The position numbers and the translations under genes are program-made. Positions 31,700-44,500 of a stretch of 64,000 bases of DNA are shown piece by piece (within the stretch, counting starts at the first letter, position 1; every line of letters begins with the position of its first letter). The DNA lies in contig JAHQIY010000004.1 of assembly GCA_019054805.1 (NCBI GenBank), positions 1,984,001-2,048,000 of the forward strand, written 5' to 3'. The notes beneath the pieces were generated by a model. The model made no database searches. It was not told the origin of the DNA and saw only the letters and a program-made list of their open reading frames with translations. This DNA comes from Brachionus manjavacas (taxonomy: Eukaryota; Rotifera; Eurotatoria; Ploima; Brachionidae).

Positions 31700-32318
31700 G
31701 TATATAAGTGGAAAAATAAAATTATTTAAGTTTGAATGAATGGAAAAAAAAGTTATAAATTTTATTTTTTGAATTAACTTAACCTGAATTGTTTAAATTG
31801 TTGATTGTTTGTGTTAAATAAATTAGAGATCATTTATTTTGATGTTAATTTGATAATGAACCGTTATTAGACGGCTTAAATTTTTTGAGGTTGATTTTTT
31901 TTAGCTTATTTACTTTATTTTGATTTTTTTTTTTATTTTGATTTTGATTTTTTAACTAATTCTGATGAAGCCCTAGCTCGGAATAAATACATAAAATAAA
32001 TAACAAAATTTAAGTTAATCTTTATCTTTATTTTCTTATTCAAAAAGTTTTAGAGTCTTTTAATAGAAATAAAAAGTCTGTTTTATTATTTATTTATTTG
32101 TTTTTCTGTTCGAGCATACGCTTCTTCAAGTTAAAAAAAAAAAAAAATAAATAAAAAAAATAAAATAAGATAAAATAAAATAACAGTTTAAAAAACTTTT
32201 ACATTTAAAGTAAGTTATTTTTCATTTATGAATTAAAAGGATGAGATACAAAAATAACAATTAAAGTGCTGGGAGAAAAAAGAAAAAAAAAAACAAAAAA
32301 TATAGATAAGATCTTTAG
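31700..32318. other. Spacer with LINE 3' tails
   Basis: No gene. Two decayed LINE tails are visible: plus-strand gatgaagccctagctcgg near 31963-31981 and a minus-strand form (ttctgttcgagcatacgctt) near 32104-32130. Confidence 0.5.
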
Positions 32319-34190
32319 GAATATGCCTGTTTTCGACAAGAATAAATTAGACATGATTTTAAGGTAAATTTTGGACAAGTTAATTTTGGACAACAATTAT
32401 ATCGACATCTATAATTTGGACAGGCATCTAAAATTTTGACATGTATGATTTAGACAGAAAAATTCAAAAATTTATTAATTAAAAAATACAAAAATATAAA
32501 TAAAAGAATTATAATTAGTCCATTTATCTATTAAATTCTATCAAGTAAAATTAAATTTTAAGGAAAAGATAAAGTTTTATTAAAAGTAAAATCAGAAATA
32601 GCTAGATTTAATTGCTCTTCCAAATAAATATAACCTGGCTTACGTCTGTTAGTACGACCAGAACACAACTTTATAAATTCATTTTCTGTATTTGATTGCT
32701 CTTACTTAAGACTATCAATTAAGCTTAGCAAATGTGGATGAGATTTTATTATAGATTTCAATCCATTATGCCAACCTTCTAAATTGTTATTTGTCCGTGG
32801 AAGTTCTTGTTTAGTGCGATCGTAACAATTCCAAAAATGAAATAGGATATCTTGCCTCTTTACGAGTTCCATATCGACCTCTTCATTTCAATCCAATATA
32901 TGTTTCTTCAAAATATTTGTATAATTTTTTAAGTTTAGCAGGAGCATTTTTTTGTAATAAAATAAAACAATCTAAAACATCATCAAATGGAACAAATGCT
33001 AAGCAAACTAACTTTTTACAGTACAACCAACTAAATTTTGCGAAATTGTCATGTCACAGTATTCTATCGAAAGACCTTCTTGTTGAATATGCCGCCATAT
33101 CGACTTTTTAAAATGAAAAAAGCACCCACATACTTTAGTTTCTGGAAAAATTTCTTCAATTGAATTAATTATTGCTAATTCGAGATCAGTAGAGATAGTT
33201 TTTGGTGAATTTGTAATTTTATTTTTTATGTAACCAAAAAATTGGTTGTATGTAGTCTCTAGCTTGTTTACAAATAAACCGTAGACTAAAGGCAAACTCT
33301 TACCGTTTTTAATGATATGAACTGAAAACATTTGAGTAAATATAGATGGTGGTACATCAAAAGTCCCATCACATAACCAGTGAGGATACTCATTTAAAAG
33401 TTGAAGATTTTTCTCAGTGGAGAATATCAGCATACGATTTGTATTATCACTATCTTCAAAATTGTCATGCAACAAGAAACATTCTCCTCTTAAAGATTTA
33501 GTAAAAATTCCATTTAATTCAAAATTAAGATCAGTTGGTATATCATAATTCTCATACGGATCAACACGAGCACTATTATACAACTGCCTGCATGCATTAT
33601 ATGTAGGGAGATTAGCAGCCACTTCTTCACTCACAGATTTCTGACACTCTATAATAATTTTTCTCGGCTTTGTATCTTGATTTTTTTCTGCCATGTCTTT
33701 AATTGATGCTTTTACAAATTTTACTTGTGTTTTGATGGTGTTTATATGCTCATGTTCTCTCAGATTTTTTATCGGCTTTTTATGACCAAATGTAAAAACA
33801 GCTCCTTGACAATTGGGATATGATGTATTATTGCAACGACATGTGATTTTTCCATCTTTACCCTCATAGCTTACTTTATATTCAAAAAAATTTTCGTCAA
33901 TAAGTATCCAACTTGGACTCACGTCTTTTTTGCTTCTAGAAGATTTGATTAAATTAAGGTTTAAATTTAAATTTTCAAACAAATTTGTTATGCCATCCAT
34001 TTTTTTTTAAAACTATAAACAAATTCAAAATTAAATTTTATTTTTTTATGTCGAAAAACTACATGTCGAATTTATTTTTGTCGAGTATAAAATAATTTGT
34101 CTTAATTAGTTATGTCGAATTCAGACAAGTCGAGTTTTTCATGTCGAATTTATATCTGTCGAAATTAACTTGTCAAAAACAGTTGCAACC
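32319..34190 (-). mobile_element. MULE DNA transposon
   Basis: 1872 bp, flanked by a 9-bp duplication with one mismatch (gatctttag 32310-32318; gatcttaag 34191-34199), the size expected for Mutator-like elements. The outer 22 bp are imperfect inverted repeats sharing ctgttttygacaag. Both subterminal regions (to about 32460 and from about 34030) carry repeated TCGACA/GGACA and TGTCGAATT motifs. Confidence 0.8.
32586..34000 (-). pseudogene. MULE transposase, frameshifted
   Basis: Transposase of the surrounding element. The intact N-terminal 330 residues (34000 to 33008) contain a FLYWCH-like zinc finger (CRCNNTSYPNCQGAVFTF...HEH) and the MULE catalytic core: WLCDGTFDVPP (first Asp), TISTDLELA (second Asp) and VCGCFFHFKKSIWRHIQ. 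Beyond 33008 the protein goes on in shifted frames with FEETYIG and RTNNNLEGWHNGLK, both typical of this family, to about 32586. At least two frameshifts and one stop, so it is presumed inactive unless they are sequencing errors. Confidence 0.85.
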
Positions 34191-34199
34191 GATCTTAAG

Positions 34200-34572
34200 A
34201 GTCAGAAAATCCATACGTATGACTTGTGTTTAGAATCATTATCATGATAAAGTTTAAAATTTTCGTTTAAATTAGAAGTAACAAACAGAAATAAATATTC
34301 TGCCAAAATAGCAATTTACAAATTTTTTATCAATTGATCCAAATTTTATTTAAATACCTTTTTAATTTAGAAATGAAAACGAAAGAACAGTATTTTTTAA
34401 GAAATAAAATATACTGCGAGTTCTGTAATCCTTTACGAGATATCCCATCCTATTTATGAATTTTACTCTTAAACTTAAAAAAATAGAATTAAAAAATTGA
34501 AATTTTTCTGGCCTTTCCTTTTTAACAATTTTTACGCTAATTCTAAATTTACGTAATTTTACGTAAATTTGC
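34200..34572. other. AT-rich spacer, no gene seen
   Basis: Contains a tttacgtaattttacgtaaa motif near 34548 shared with the TA-type MITE family. Otherwise nothing. Confidence 0.4.
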
Positions 34573-34865
34573 ATAAGGCGACTTTTTGAGTTGAGTGAGA
34601 GATATTTCAAGGCAGGATTGTGTCATTCCGTTCAATTGATCGTCTGACTGGTGGAAGAATATTGAGAAGATTTTGAATCAAGATTTATCGAATATCAAAC
34701 TCAATTGTGTATTAGCTACCTAACAATTTCTTCTTTTTTTCCTTAACTATTAAATATTTAAACATGTCTAGCCTAAAGCTAATTCTACATATCGTTTTTA
34801 ATTTCCCTTTTATTTTTTAAATTCTCAAGGAGCTAGCACGGTACAGATAAACAAATAAATAATAA
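34573..34865 (+). pseudogene. LINE 3' end, decayed copy
   Basis: DNA-level match to the C-terminus and 3' UTR of the LINE at 62600-63150: starts gactttttgagttgagtgag and ends ggagctagcacggtacagat followed by an AAATA-rich tail. Too mutated to translate. Confidence 0.7.
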
Positions 34866-35760
34866 TTAATTTTTAGTACATTACAAACACAAATTAGCGA
34901 CCAGTGAAACGCCTTACAACTTCAGCTTTTGGTAAATTTTGGTTACTTTTTACAAATTTGTAAAAATCTTTTTTGATAGTTTCGTACATTTTTTACTCAC
35001 AACTTATCGAAAATTCAACTTTATGATTTAATTTAATAATAATAAAAAAGAGCTTCAGCAAGCGAGCTTGCGGAGATAGCTTACTCGGAAGCCATCTATG
35101 GTAGCTAATTGCACAAAAATCGAGAGATAAATTAAGGAACTACAATAAAAGTTACAGAGACGAAACTGAGATACAAGACGAATACGAGAGATTATACAGA
35201 TTGATGAGTTAAGTAGATTTAAAGTAATTCAAAAAAATTTGTCATTAATAAGAAATTGATAAAAAATAAATTAAATAATTGTACAATAGTATAAAAAACT
35301 AATAAGAGATGAGTAACTTCATATAAAGGTACAATTTATTAGGAAAAAAAGAATTTAAAGAGACACAGAAATTACATAAGATTATAGAGAACATCAAGGG
35401 TAAAGAAAAAGATAAATAGAAAATAATTTACAGAAAAAATAGCTACAATTTTAAAAATAGATAGAAAATTTCGAATAAATAGATACAAGATTGTATAAAG
35501 AGATAGGTGTTTAGTAAAATTTATGTACAAAAGTTTAGTTGAATTTATTTTAAAGCTAGGATCAGCCTGATTTTAAATTTTGAAAAAAATTTGTAAAGGT
35601 CTTGTCCATTATTAAAGCAAATTAAACTAAACTTTTGTGCCATCTTTTATTCTGCGCCCGTTAGGTTGTACAACAACTAATGCCTGATATCCTTTTCACT
35701 ACAGGAATTTTTATATTAGAGTTCAACTAACAATATTGAGTAATGGCATTTAAGAATAAG

Positions 35761-36058
35761 CAGACTTGTTTACAAATCACAGTTTTAAGTCTAAGTCACA
35801 AAAATTTTCGAGTCATGACTTGCACAAAAATTTTTATCAATACCTGCTTCATCTGGACCAGTCGAAAGAATTATTTTTTAAATCTGGTTACATTTAGAGA
35901 CCACATTTGTCAAGATAAACGGCCAGGAATTGGGAAGCAACTACTTAATTGGTATCAAATATGGATATATTAAATCGTTGACCTGACTTTTAAAAAAAAA
36001 AAAAATTTAAGTCATTGACTTGACTTGACTTAAGACTTGTGACTTATAAACAAGTCTG
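35761..36058 (+). mobile_element. hAT-type MITE (duplication copy A)
   Basis: 298 bp, ends cagacttgttt in both orientations, perfect 8-bp duplication agaataag (35753-35760 and 36059-36066). Same family as 11408-11901. Also present in copy B at 57560, so it predates the segmental duplication. Confidence 0.88.
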
Positions 36059-36115
36059 AGAATAAGCAAAATTCGGGAATTTGAAAATTGTTAAAATTAT
36101 TGAGATTTTCAAAAT

Positions 36116-36507
36116 GGAACAAAATAGAATGGAAGATGATGATATTTGCCTTTTTAGTGGAAAGCGATAAAAACTTGAGTCTATAAAAACTGAAAATTTG
36201 CAACGCGAGTCAGAAATAAAACCTCTAGTAAATGTGTATGAAAGTTGTCACCTAGAACAGTATTTAAATGGATTTGCAAAAATTGTAACTAAAAAAATTG
36301 ACAATTTTTCAATTTATTTTTTTACAAAAATTATTCTATGAATATAAAATTCGCTTATTATATATTTCTGTTAAATTTTTTAAAAAGTGTTTAAACCCTT
36401 TTGCCGATGTCATTTTTTTAATGGAAGGAAAAAAATCCAAATATTTTCCGTTACCATGTTCAAATATAAATTTTTATTGTTTTATAAAATGCTCAATTTG
36501 CCATTAG
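36116..36507 (+). pseudogene. Possible BTB-domain gene fragment
   Basis: Reads MEQNRMEDDDICLFSGK, then, with a stop and shift, VNVYESCHLEQYLNGFAK, and further on CLNPFADVIFLMEGKKSKYF. The last phrase resembles the beginning of a BTB/POZ domain (NPxFSDVxFxVEGK). The pieces are not in one frame and no rest of a domain follows. Equivalent sequence lies in copy B (57929-58333). Weak evidence. Confidence 0.3.
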
Positions 36508-36667
36508 TTTATCCGACTTAATCTATTTTACATATTTGAATGAATTGTAAACTCTTAGCAAAATTCGACTAATAATAACTCGATGTTATAACAACTTCCT
36601 CTTTTTTAGAAAACGTATTAATTTGAAAAAAAATTTAATTATTAACAAAATAAAATCAAAGTCAATT

Positions 36668-37230
36668 ATGGTTCTAATGAATGCAAGTGTATCTTCTTTT
36701 GAATGGAGATACAATGTAAATCAAAGTTTACTGCAAATAGCCTTGTACTCTCTAATGCCAATTGGAGTGGCGATGAACACCATTCAAATTTGTGTGTATT
36801 CGCGCAAAAAATTTGTAAAAAATTCAATGAATCCATTCCTAATCGCGTTGCCATTAAACAGCATTTTTGTGTTGATCTTAATCAGCCTCCGCTTTGCCGA
36901 CACAATTCAAATTTTCAACTATGAACAAAACACTGATCTTGGCTGCAAGTTTGCCTCTTTTTCTATTCGACTTTTTTTAAGTGGATGTTTTTGGCTTAAC
37001 TTTTTGTTGACAATTGACCGTCTATTTTTTATTCTGTACCCAAATAAATTCAAAAAATTACAACACACCAAAACCATGATAAAAATAATTCTCCTAATGT
37101 ACTTTGTGCTAGCAATCTTATGAAGTCCGAGCTTTTTTTTCAACAGCTCTCGAACTTTAAACAACAAAACAAATGAGACAAAATTAAGTTGTGTAGCACA
37201 TCCAGCTCTGTCAATATCGAGGATAGCAAT
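36668..37230 (+). pseudogene. GPCR, truncated copy A
   Basis: Same gene as 58492-59490, carrying transmembrane helices 1-4. Compared with the intact copy, the Cys codon at the end of helix 4 is a stop (tga at 37121-37123 against tgc). About 107 bp later the gene is cut by a LINE at 37231; helices 5-7 are not found anywhere downstream. A few missense changes precede the stop. Confidence 0.9.
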
Positions 37231-38164
37231 CTCGATTTTGAGAAGGCGTTCGATAAGGTGTCACATGAGCTGCTACTCATCAAACTGGCTGCGTACGGTC
37301 TTCCCGTTCTGATCATCAAATGGATAAGTGCCTTCTTGAGTGATCGTTAGAAGCGGGTTGTTGTTTGCGATGTAGTGTCGGATTGGATACCGGCGACGAG
37401 GGGCGTTCCCCAAGGGTCAGTCCTGGACCCTCTTCTCTTTGTCATTTTTATAAATGACATGCCAGAAGTATGAAGCTCTATTTGCAAACTATTCGCGGAT
37501 GATAGTCAGCTCTTGAAAGCAGTTCTACGTGACGAGGATATAGTAAATCTTCAAAGAGATCTCGACAACTTGTTGGAATGGTCAAATATGTGGGAAACAA
37601 GTTTTAATCAAGAAAAGCGCGTTTTTTATGCATCTTGGCAACAACAAGTGCAATGACTACCATCTACGAGACCATATACTCGTAAAGACCAAGCATGAAC
37701 GCGATCTTGGCATTATTATCACAATTGATCTCAAACTAGGTGAGCAAGCTAATCGTGCGGCGGCAAGAGCAACGATGATGGCATATCTCATCAAGAACAC
37801 TTTTAACCACTTCTCACAGTACTTGGTCATTTTGCTCTATAAATCGTTCGTTCGACCTCACCTTGAGTTTGCAGTAGCAGCCTGGAACCCGTACCTACGT
37901 AAAGGCGGCGATCTCATCCATCTCCATAAGATTCAGCATGGACACAACCGAGTACATTTCGTAAATGGCATCCAAATGTTGGCATCAAATGGACTGGTTC
38001 TTTAGACAGTCCAGCGGGTCGTACCCGAAATAATCATCTTGCCAAAGAGAGGCAGCTGGTTATCTATTAAGACATATTTTAAAATCAGACAGCTACCATA
38101 GCAAGGCTAGCTATAGCATTGCACAGCAGTAAGTCTACTGTAGCTTTATTATTATTATTATTAT
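37231..38164 (+). pseudogene. 5'-truncated LINE inserted in GPCR copy A
   Basis: Reverse transcriptase fragment: LDFEKAFDKVSHELL and VLIIKWISAFLSDR, a stop, TRGVPQGSVLDPLLF and INDMP, a stop, then KLFADDSQLLKA (catalytic FADD), NLLEWSNMW, and after a frame change KHERDLGIIITIDLK and RPHLEFAVAAWNPYL. The 3' end after about 38005 finishes in a (TTA)n tail, into which the Tigger element has inserted. CR1/L2-like. 5' truncation is typical LINE behaviour. Confidence 0.88.
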
Positions 38165-38166
38165 TA

Positions 38167-39306
38167 CAGTCAATCTTCCGTATAACGAGACCCTATATAA
38201 CGAGAAACCTTTTATAACGAGCAACTTGGCTAGAACCGATTACGAGCTATAGAAAATGATACAAAAATTAATTCGATATAACGAATTAGAAGTATAAGCT
38301 CGTTATATCATTACATCAACAATCAGTATTAGTATTTCATTATAAGCTCGTTATATCAAGTATATAACGAGCTTATAATGAAATACCGCTTAATCATTTT
38401 CTTAAGAATAAAAACTTCCTATAACGAGCTTGAACAAAAGAAATTTTTTCACACTTTTTATTTAAAAAAAATTAAAAATAAAACAATTAACTTATCTTCA
38501 TGAATAACTATAAATCACCAGAAAAAATTTCCTATCTAATTGTTAATAAAAAATGTCCAATCTTAATCAAAAAAAAAGAAAGTGTATTTCACTTGAAACA
38601 AAAGTTGAAATAATAAAAAAACATTGCGAACAAAAAATCGCTACTTCAATTCTCGCAAAAGAGTATAGCGTCAACACATCGACCATTTCGACAATTCTCT
38701 CGTCTAAAGAAAAATTTTAGAGCACTTTGAGAAGAACTAGTGCGGTACAGAGAAAAAAAAGAATCAAATTATCGAGTTTCGATGATGTCGATAAAGCCGT
38801 TTTTTTTTGGTTCGAACAAGTTCAAAAGTATAGCAACGTAACTTTGAGTGGAAGATGTTGAGATCATCAGTTCAGTTAACAATACAGCACAAAATGATGA
38901 CAGTGATTCTGATGTCGAAGAAATCGAAAAACCTAAAAAACCTGTTATAAGCTCAAAAGAAGCTATCGATAAAATTAATGATTTAAAAGATTTTTTTTTG
39001 AATAAAAACCAAGGTTTCTCAAAAATAGTTGATTTTTTGTTTAATATTGAAAATGTTGTGATTGAAAAATGTAATACCAAACAAACATCTATTAAAGATT
39101 TTGTAAAAAAACAATAATTTTGTATTTTTTTCCTTTTTTATTTATTTTTTTCCTTTTTTATTTATTTTTTTACTAAAACCAATAAACATTTTGAAAAAAA
39201 AAATTTTTTTGCCCATCTTTTTCATTGCAATTTCGATACAACGAGTTTCGATATATAGAGCAACGAAATTTTCGCCCAACTTGCTCGTTATATCGAGGAT
39301 TGACTG
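38167..39306 (+). mobile_element. Internally deleted Tigger/pogo element
   Basis: 1140 bp with inverted ends cagtcaatctt / ggattgactg, inside TA duplications (38165-38166 and 39307-39308). Both subterminal regions repeat the motif tataacgag many times. The transposase has lost its central DDE part (next entry). Confidence 0.85.
38554..39117 (+). pseudogene. Tigger transposase lacking catalytic core
   Basis: N-terminus from 38554 (MSNLNQKKRKCISLETKV) is the CENP-B/Psq helix-turn-helix, with LAKEYSVNTSTISTILSSKE. After a stop it continues RIKLSSFDDVDKAVFFWFEQ, the start of the second DNA-binding domain. It then jumps at about 38850 to the acidic C-terminal tail (DSDSDVEEIEKPKKP ... KQTSIKDFVKKQ). 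The ~300-residue DDE domain is missing, so the element could move only with a transposase supplied in trans. Confidence 0.82.
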
Positions 39307-39440
39307 TACTTAACTTTATTTTTTATATATTGCTAATAAACTGGTCGTAGGCAATTATAGCAGGACGTCTACTGTCGTCACTGCTTGAGGAGCGAAGTTC
39401 CTCAATAGCATTAAATACTACTACTACTACTAAAGTTCCT
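39307..39440 (+). repeat. LINE 3' tail with CTA repeats
   Basis: Sequence ending gcattaaatactactactac, preceded by ggagcgaagttcctcaatag, which can fold into a short hairpin. Looks like the 3' end of a TAC-tailed LINE family (compare 63660-63730). Confidence 0.5.
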
Positions 39441-41539
39441 TCAAATTAAAAAAAAAACAAAAAAAAAAAATTTTTATATCAGTTTCGAGAATTAGGCATT
39501 CTATTAAATAGATTTATTCATTTTTTTAATATTATCTAAAAATTCTTCGTCTAATTCTATTTTTTTTTCTCTTTAATGCACATTTTCTATTCTTTTTATT
39601 TATTTTATTTCATAATATTTAACTTTATTTTTAGTTTTTTCATATGTTTTTATTCTTAAGGAGTATCTGCTTGTTAAAAAGAATAAAAGAATTGTTTAAA
39701 AGTTAAAAAAAGAATTTTCAATACCTTTTTTTAATTTTTCAAATTAAAATTAAACTCATTTTATTTCACTAAAAAAATTAATTTCAAATATAACATATAT
39801 TTCAACATTGGATACATTTTGTAATTCTAAGACAAAAAATGAGACCACCTTTTCTCTGATATTTTTTTTTTAACGGTAGAAGTTCGAATAAGTGGCGTTG
39901 TTAAATTCAGTAAAAAATAATTATTTCATTTATTGAAAAATTAAGAAAATTGCACCAACTTAATCTCTAAACCGAAAATAAATTTTTTGAATGACCAAAA
40001 GTCAAAAACTAAAACATCTTGATCCTTATTTGGTTGATTGATTGATTTTAAAAAAAAAAGTTAATTTTATTCAGACAAAAAAGTTTTTTTTTTATTATTC
40101 ACTTTAATTTTTCCCAAAAAAAGGAAATTTTTTTGTTTGATTTGAATCTGATATTGACAGCGACTAAATCTCCCAACAATTCCTAAAACGTCTAAGTGTA
40201 AACACATAATTTTTTGAATATATGATCGCGTTCTGGAGCTGAATTTCTTTAACGTATTTTAAATGTTATTTTCAACTATTTACTAGTCTAATATTTATTC
40301 ATCACTAACTGTTTAGTTTTTATTATTTGCTGTTTTAGTCTTTATTATTTATATATGTTTTTTTTCAAATTTAAGAAATAGCTGCCAATAATATATATAA
40401 ATTTTGGAAAAATACTGCGTCATGCATCATACATTTTTTATAAATGTGATTAATTTTTAAAATATAATGCTAAGCCATTTTCAGATATTTAATTTAAAAA
40501 AAATTTCAAGAAAGACTTTCAATTAGTTTAGAAAAGTCTTGGAATGAATCAAAAAAATTCCATCCAAATCTAAAATTTGCCGATGAGTATCAAACAAGTT
40601 TTGACATTTTAGAAAAAAAAAATTTAAGTTTTTACATTTATTCTTTTATTCTTTTTTCAGTTTATCAAAACTCTTTCTTCTTTAATTTTAACTTGCAAAG
40701 GTATAAAAAATATGTTACGAAAATTCAAGCGCATTTGGATTCTACCTCTTTCATCGCCATAATTTGTTTTTAAACCTGAAAAAAAATTTAATTCATATTT
40801 GATTTGTTAAGCTCCCTTTTTTTTCATCATCTCTATTTGTTTAAAAACTTAATCACTTAATTTTCTTCTAATAAAATCAATTATTTTTGAAGGTTAGGTT
40901 TAATAAACTAGAACTAAATAAAAAAGAGAATTTAGAAAAGAAGCTCTTAAAGCTAAAAAATTAAAATCTTTATCTTAATTATTTAAATAACTATCAAGAA
41001 ATACTTATTTTCCACTTAAAGGATGTTTTGGAATATCAATTTCAAATTTTCAACTGCAATTGAAAAATTTTAGGCAAGAAATAATCCTAAAATTTTTAAA
41101 ATAAAAAACTTATCAAGATCTGGTCTAACAAACTAAATTGAAAATAATTTTATAATTCATTAAGTAAGTAAGACTAATTAGAATTAATATTCGACTAGAG
41201 TATTTTAACCGAAATTTAAAGATTTATGTGTTAAACAGATTGAGTACACAGGAGAATAAAAATAAAGCAAATTTTTTAGTTTTCATTTCTGAAAGAGGCC
41301 TTAAAAAAAAGCATTAAAATAAATGTGAAAAAATTAGTAAATTAAAGGACAAATGGGTGAATTGAACTAAGAGAGTAAAATGAAAAAACATCAATAATGA
41401 AAATTTAAAAGGATTTATAGAATAAGAAAAAATAAAACAGAAGGGATAAATCAAGAATGAAAATTTAAATTTAAATTACAAAAAATATAAGAAAGCCAAA
41501 AAAAGTTTATTTTTATAAAACAAAAAATTCTAGATTGAA
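39441..41539. other. Spacer upstream of tandem-repeat gene
   Basis: No gene. AT-rich, with a stretch near 40030-40130 resembling 25640-25740 upstream of the single-unit paralogue. It must hold the promoter of the gene at 41540; no core element stands out. Confidence 0.4.
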
Positions 41540-44500
41540 ATGAAGAATCATATAAAAAAATTAATAGGAATATTATATTTTTATGTTCTTTATCAGCAAA
41601 TAAAAATGACTAACAGTGAATTGTTGGAAGTAAGCACTGAATTAGCTCCTTTAAGTGCTATTATTCAAAAGGAAAGTGATAAAACTGATTCGTCTTATTC
41701 AACTCCTGAAGCAGAAAATATTTTGATGCCGATGGTAGAAGAAAATGCTGTTTATCCAATGGAATCTTTAAATTTACCATATGATGAATTACAGAATACT
41801 ATTTTAGAAACTGATCATGAGTTTAGCACTTCAATAAATACTTTTTTCAAAAGGAAAGTGATAAAACTGATTCGTCTTATTCAACTCCTGAAGCAGAAAA
41901 TATTTTGATGCCGATGGTAGAAGAAAATGCTGTTTATCCAATGGAATCTTTAAATTTACCATATGATGAATTACAGAATACTATTTTAGAAACTGATCAT
42001 GAGTTTAGCACTTCAATAAATACTTTTTTTCAAAAGGAAAGTGATAAAACTGATTCGTCTTATTCAACTCCTGAAGCAGAAAATATTTTGATGCCGATGG
42101 TAGAAGAAAATGCTGTTTATCCAATGGAATCTTTAAATTTACCATATGATGAATTACAGAATACTATTTTAGAAACTGATCATGAGTTTAGCACTTCAAT
42201 AAATACTTTTTTTCAAAAGGAAAGTGATAAAACTGATTCGTCTTATTCAACTCCTGAAGCAGAAAATATTTTGATGCCGATGGTAGAAGAAAATGCTGTT
42301 TATCCAATGGAATCTTTAAATTTACCATATGATGAATTACAGAATACTATTTTAGAAACTGATCATGAGTTGAGCACTTCAATAAATACATTTTTTCAAA
42401 AGGAAAGTGATAAAACTGATTCTTCTTATTCAACTCCTGAAGCAGAAAATATTTTGATGCCGATGGTAGAAGAAAATGCTGTTTATCCAATGGAATCTTT
42501 AAATTTACCATATGATGAATTACAGAATACTATTTTAGAAACTGATCATGAGTTTAGCACTTCAATAAATACTTTTTTTCAAAAGGAAAGTGATAAAACT
42601 GATTCGTCTTTTTCAACTCCTGAAGCAGAAAATATTTTGATGCCGATGGTAGAAGAAAATGCTGTTTATCCAATGGAATCTTTAAATTTACCATATGATG
42701 AATTACAGAATACTATTTTAGAAACTGATCATGAGTTTAGCACTTCAATAAATACTTTTTTCAAAAGGAAAGTGATAAAACTGATTCGTCTTTTTCAACT
42801 CCTGAAGCAGAAAATATTTTGATGCCGATGGTAGAAGAAAATGCTGTTTATCCAATGGAATCTTTAAATTTACCATATGATGAATTACAGAATACTATTT
42901 TAGAAACTGATCATGAGTTTAGCACTTCAATAAATACTTTTTTTCAAAAGGAAAGTGATAAAACTGATTCGTCTTATTCAACTCCTGAAGCAGAAAATAT
43001 TTTGATGCCGATGGTAGAAGAAAATGCTGTTTATCCAATGGAATCTTTAAATTTACCATATGATGAATTACAGAATACTATTTTAGAAACTGATCATGAG
43101 TTTAGCACTTCAATAAATACTTTTTTCAAAAGGAAAGTGATAAAACTGATTCGTCTTTTTCAACTCCTGAAGCAGAAAATATTTTGATGCCGATGGTAGA
43201 AGAAAATGCTGTTTATCCAATGGAATCTTTAAATTTACCATATGATGAATTACAGAATACTATTTTAGAAACTGATAATGAGTTTAGCACTTCAATAAAT
43301 ACTTTTTTTCAAAAGGAAAGTGATAAAACTGATTCGTCTTTTTCAACTCCTGAAGCAGAAAATATTTTGATGCCGATGGTAGAAGAAAATGCTGTTTATC
43401 CAATGGAATCTTTAAATTTACCATATGATGAATTACAGAATACTATTTTAGAAACTGATAATGAGTTTAGCACTTCAATAAATACTTTTTTTCAAAAGGA
43501 AAGTGATAAAACTGATTCGTCTTTTTCAACTCCTGAAGCAGAAAATATTTTGATGCCGATGGTAGAAGAAAATGCTGTTTATCCAATGGAATCTTTAAAT
43601 TTACCATATGATGAATTACAGAATACTATTTTAGAAACTGATCATGAGTTTAGCACTTCAATAAATAAATTTTTTCAAAAGGAAAGTGATAAAACTGATT
43701 CGTCTTATTCAACTCCTGAAGCAGAAAATATTTTGATGCCGATGGTAGAAGAAAATGCTGTTTATCCAATGGAATCTTTAAATTTACCATATGATGAATT
43801 ACAGAATACTATTTTAGAAACTGATCATGAGTTTAGCACTTCAATAAATAAATTTTTTCAAAAGGAAAGTGATAAAACTGATTCGTCTTATTCAACTCCT
43901 GAAGCAGAAAATATTTTGATGCCGATGGTAGAAGAAAATGCTGTTTATCCAATGGAATCTTTAAATTTACCATATGATGAATTACAGAATACTATTTTAG
44001 AAACTGATCATGAGTTGAGCACTTCAATAAATACATTTTTTCAAAAGGAAAGTGATAAAACTGATTCGTCTTTTTCAACTCCTGAAGCAGAAAATATTTT
44101 GATGCCGATGGTAGAAGAAAATGCTGTTTATCCAATGGAATCTTTAAATTTACCATATGATGAATTACAGAATACTATTTTAGAAACTGATCATGAGTTT
44201 AGCACTTCAATAAATAAATTTTTTCAAAAGGAAAGTGATAAAACTGATTCGTCTTATTCAACTCCTGAAGCAGAAAATATTTTGATGCCGATGGTAGAAG
44301 AAAATGCTGTTTATCCAATGGAATCTTTAAATTTACCATATGATGAATTACAGAATACTATTTTAGAAACTGATCATGAGTTTAGCACTTCAATAAATAC
44401 TTTTTTTCAAAAGGAAAGTGATAAAACTGATTCGTCTTATTCAACTCCTGAAGCAGAAAATATTTTGATGCCGATGGTAGAAGAAAATGCTGTTTATCCA

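Larger units (their letters stand above)
34901..37230 (+). repeat. Segmental duplication, copy A part 2
   Basis: Nearly identical to 56707-59054 over 2.3 kb, from ccagtgaa to the point inside the GPCR where a LINE is inserted (atagcaat). Includes a hAT MITE and the first 56 percent of the GPCR. Confidence 0.92.

Noticed and set aside
35743-35973. 76-codon frame starting MAFKNKQTCLQ, repeated at 57542
   Set aside because: It runs across the hAT MITE boundary and is present only because the MITE lies in both duplication copies.
38733-38755. LINE-tail-like tgcggtacagagaaaa inside Tigger
   Set aside because: It lies in the expected coding position between the two DNA-binding domains of the transposase, so the similarity is chance.
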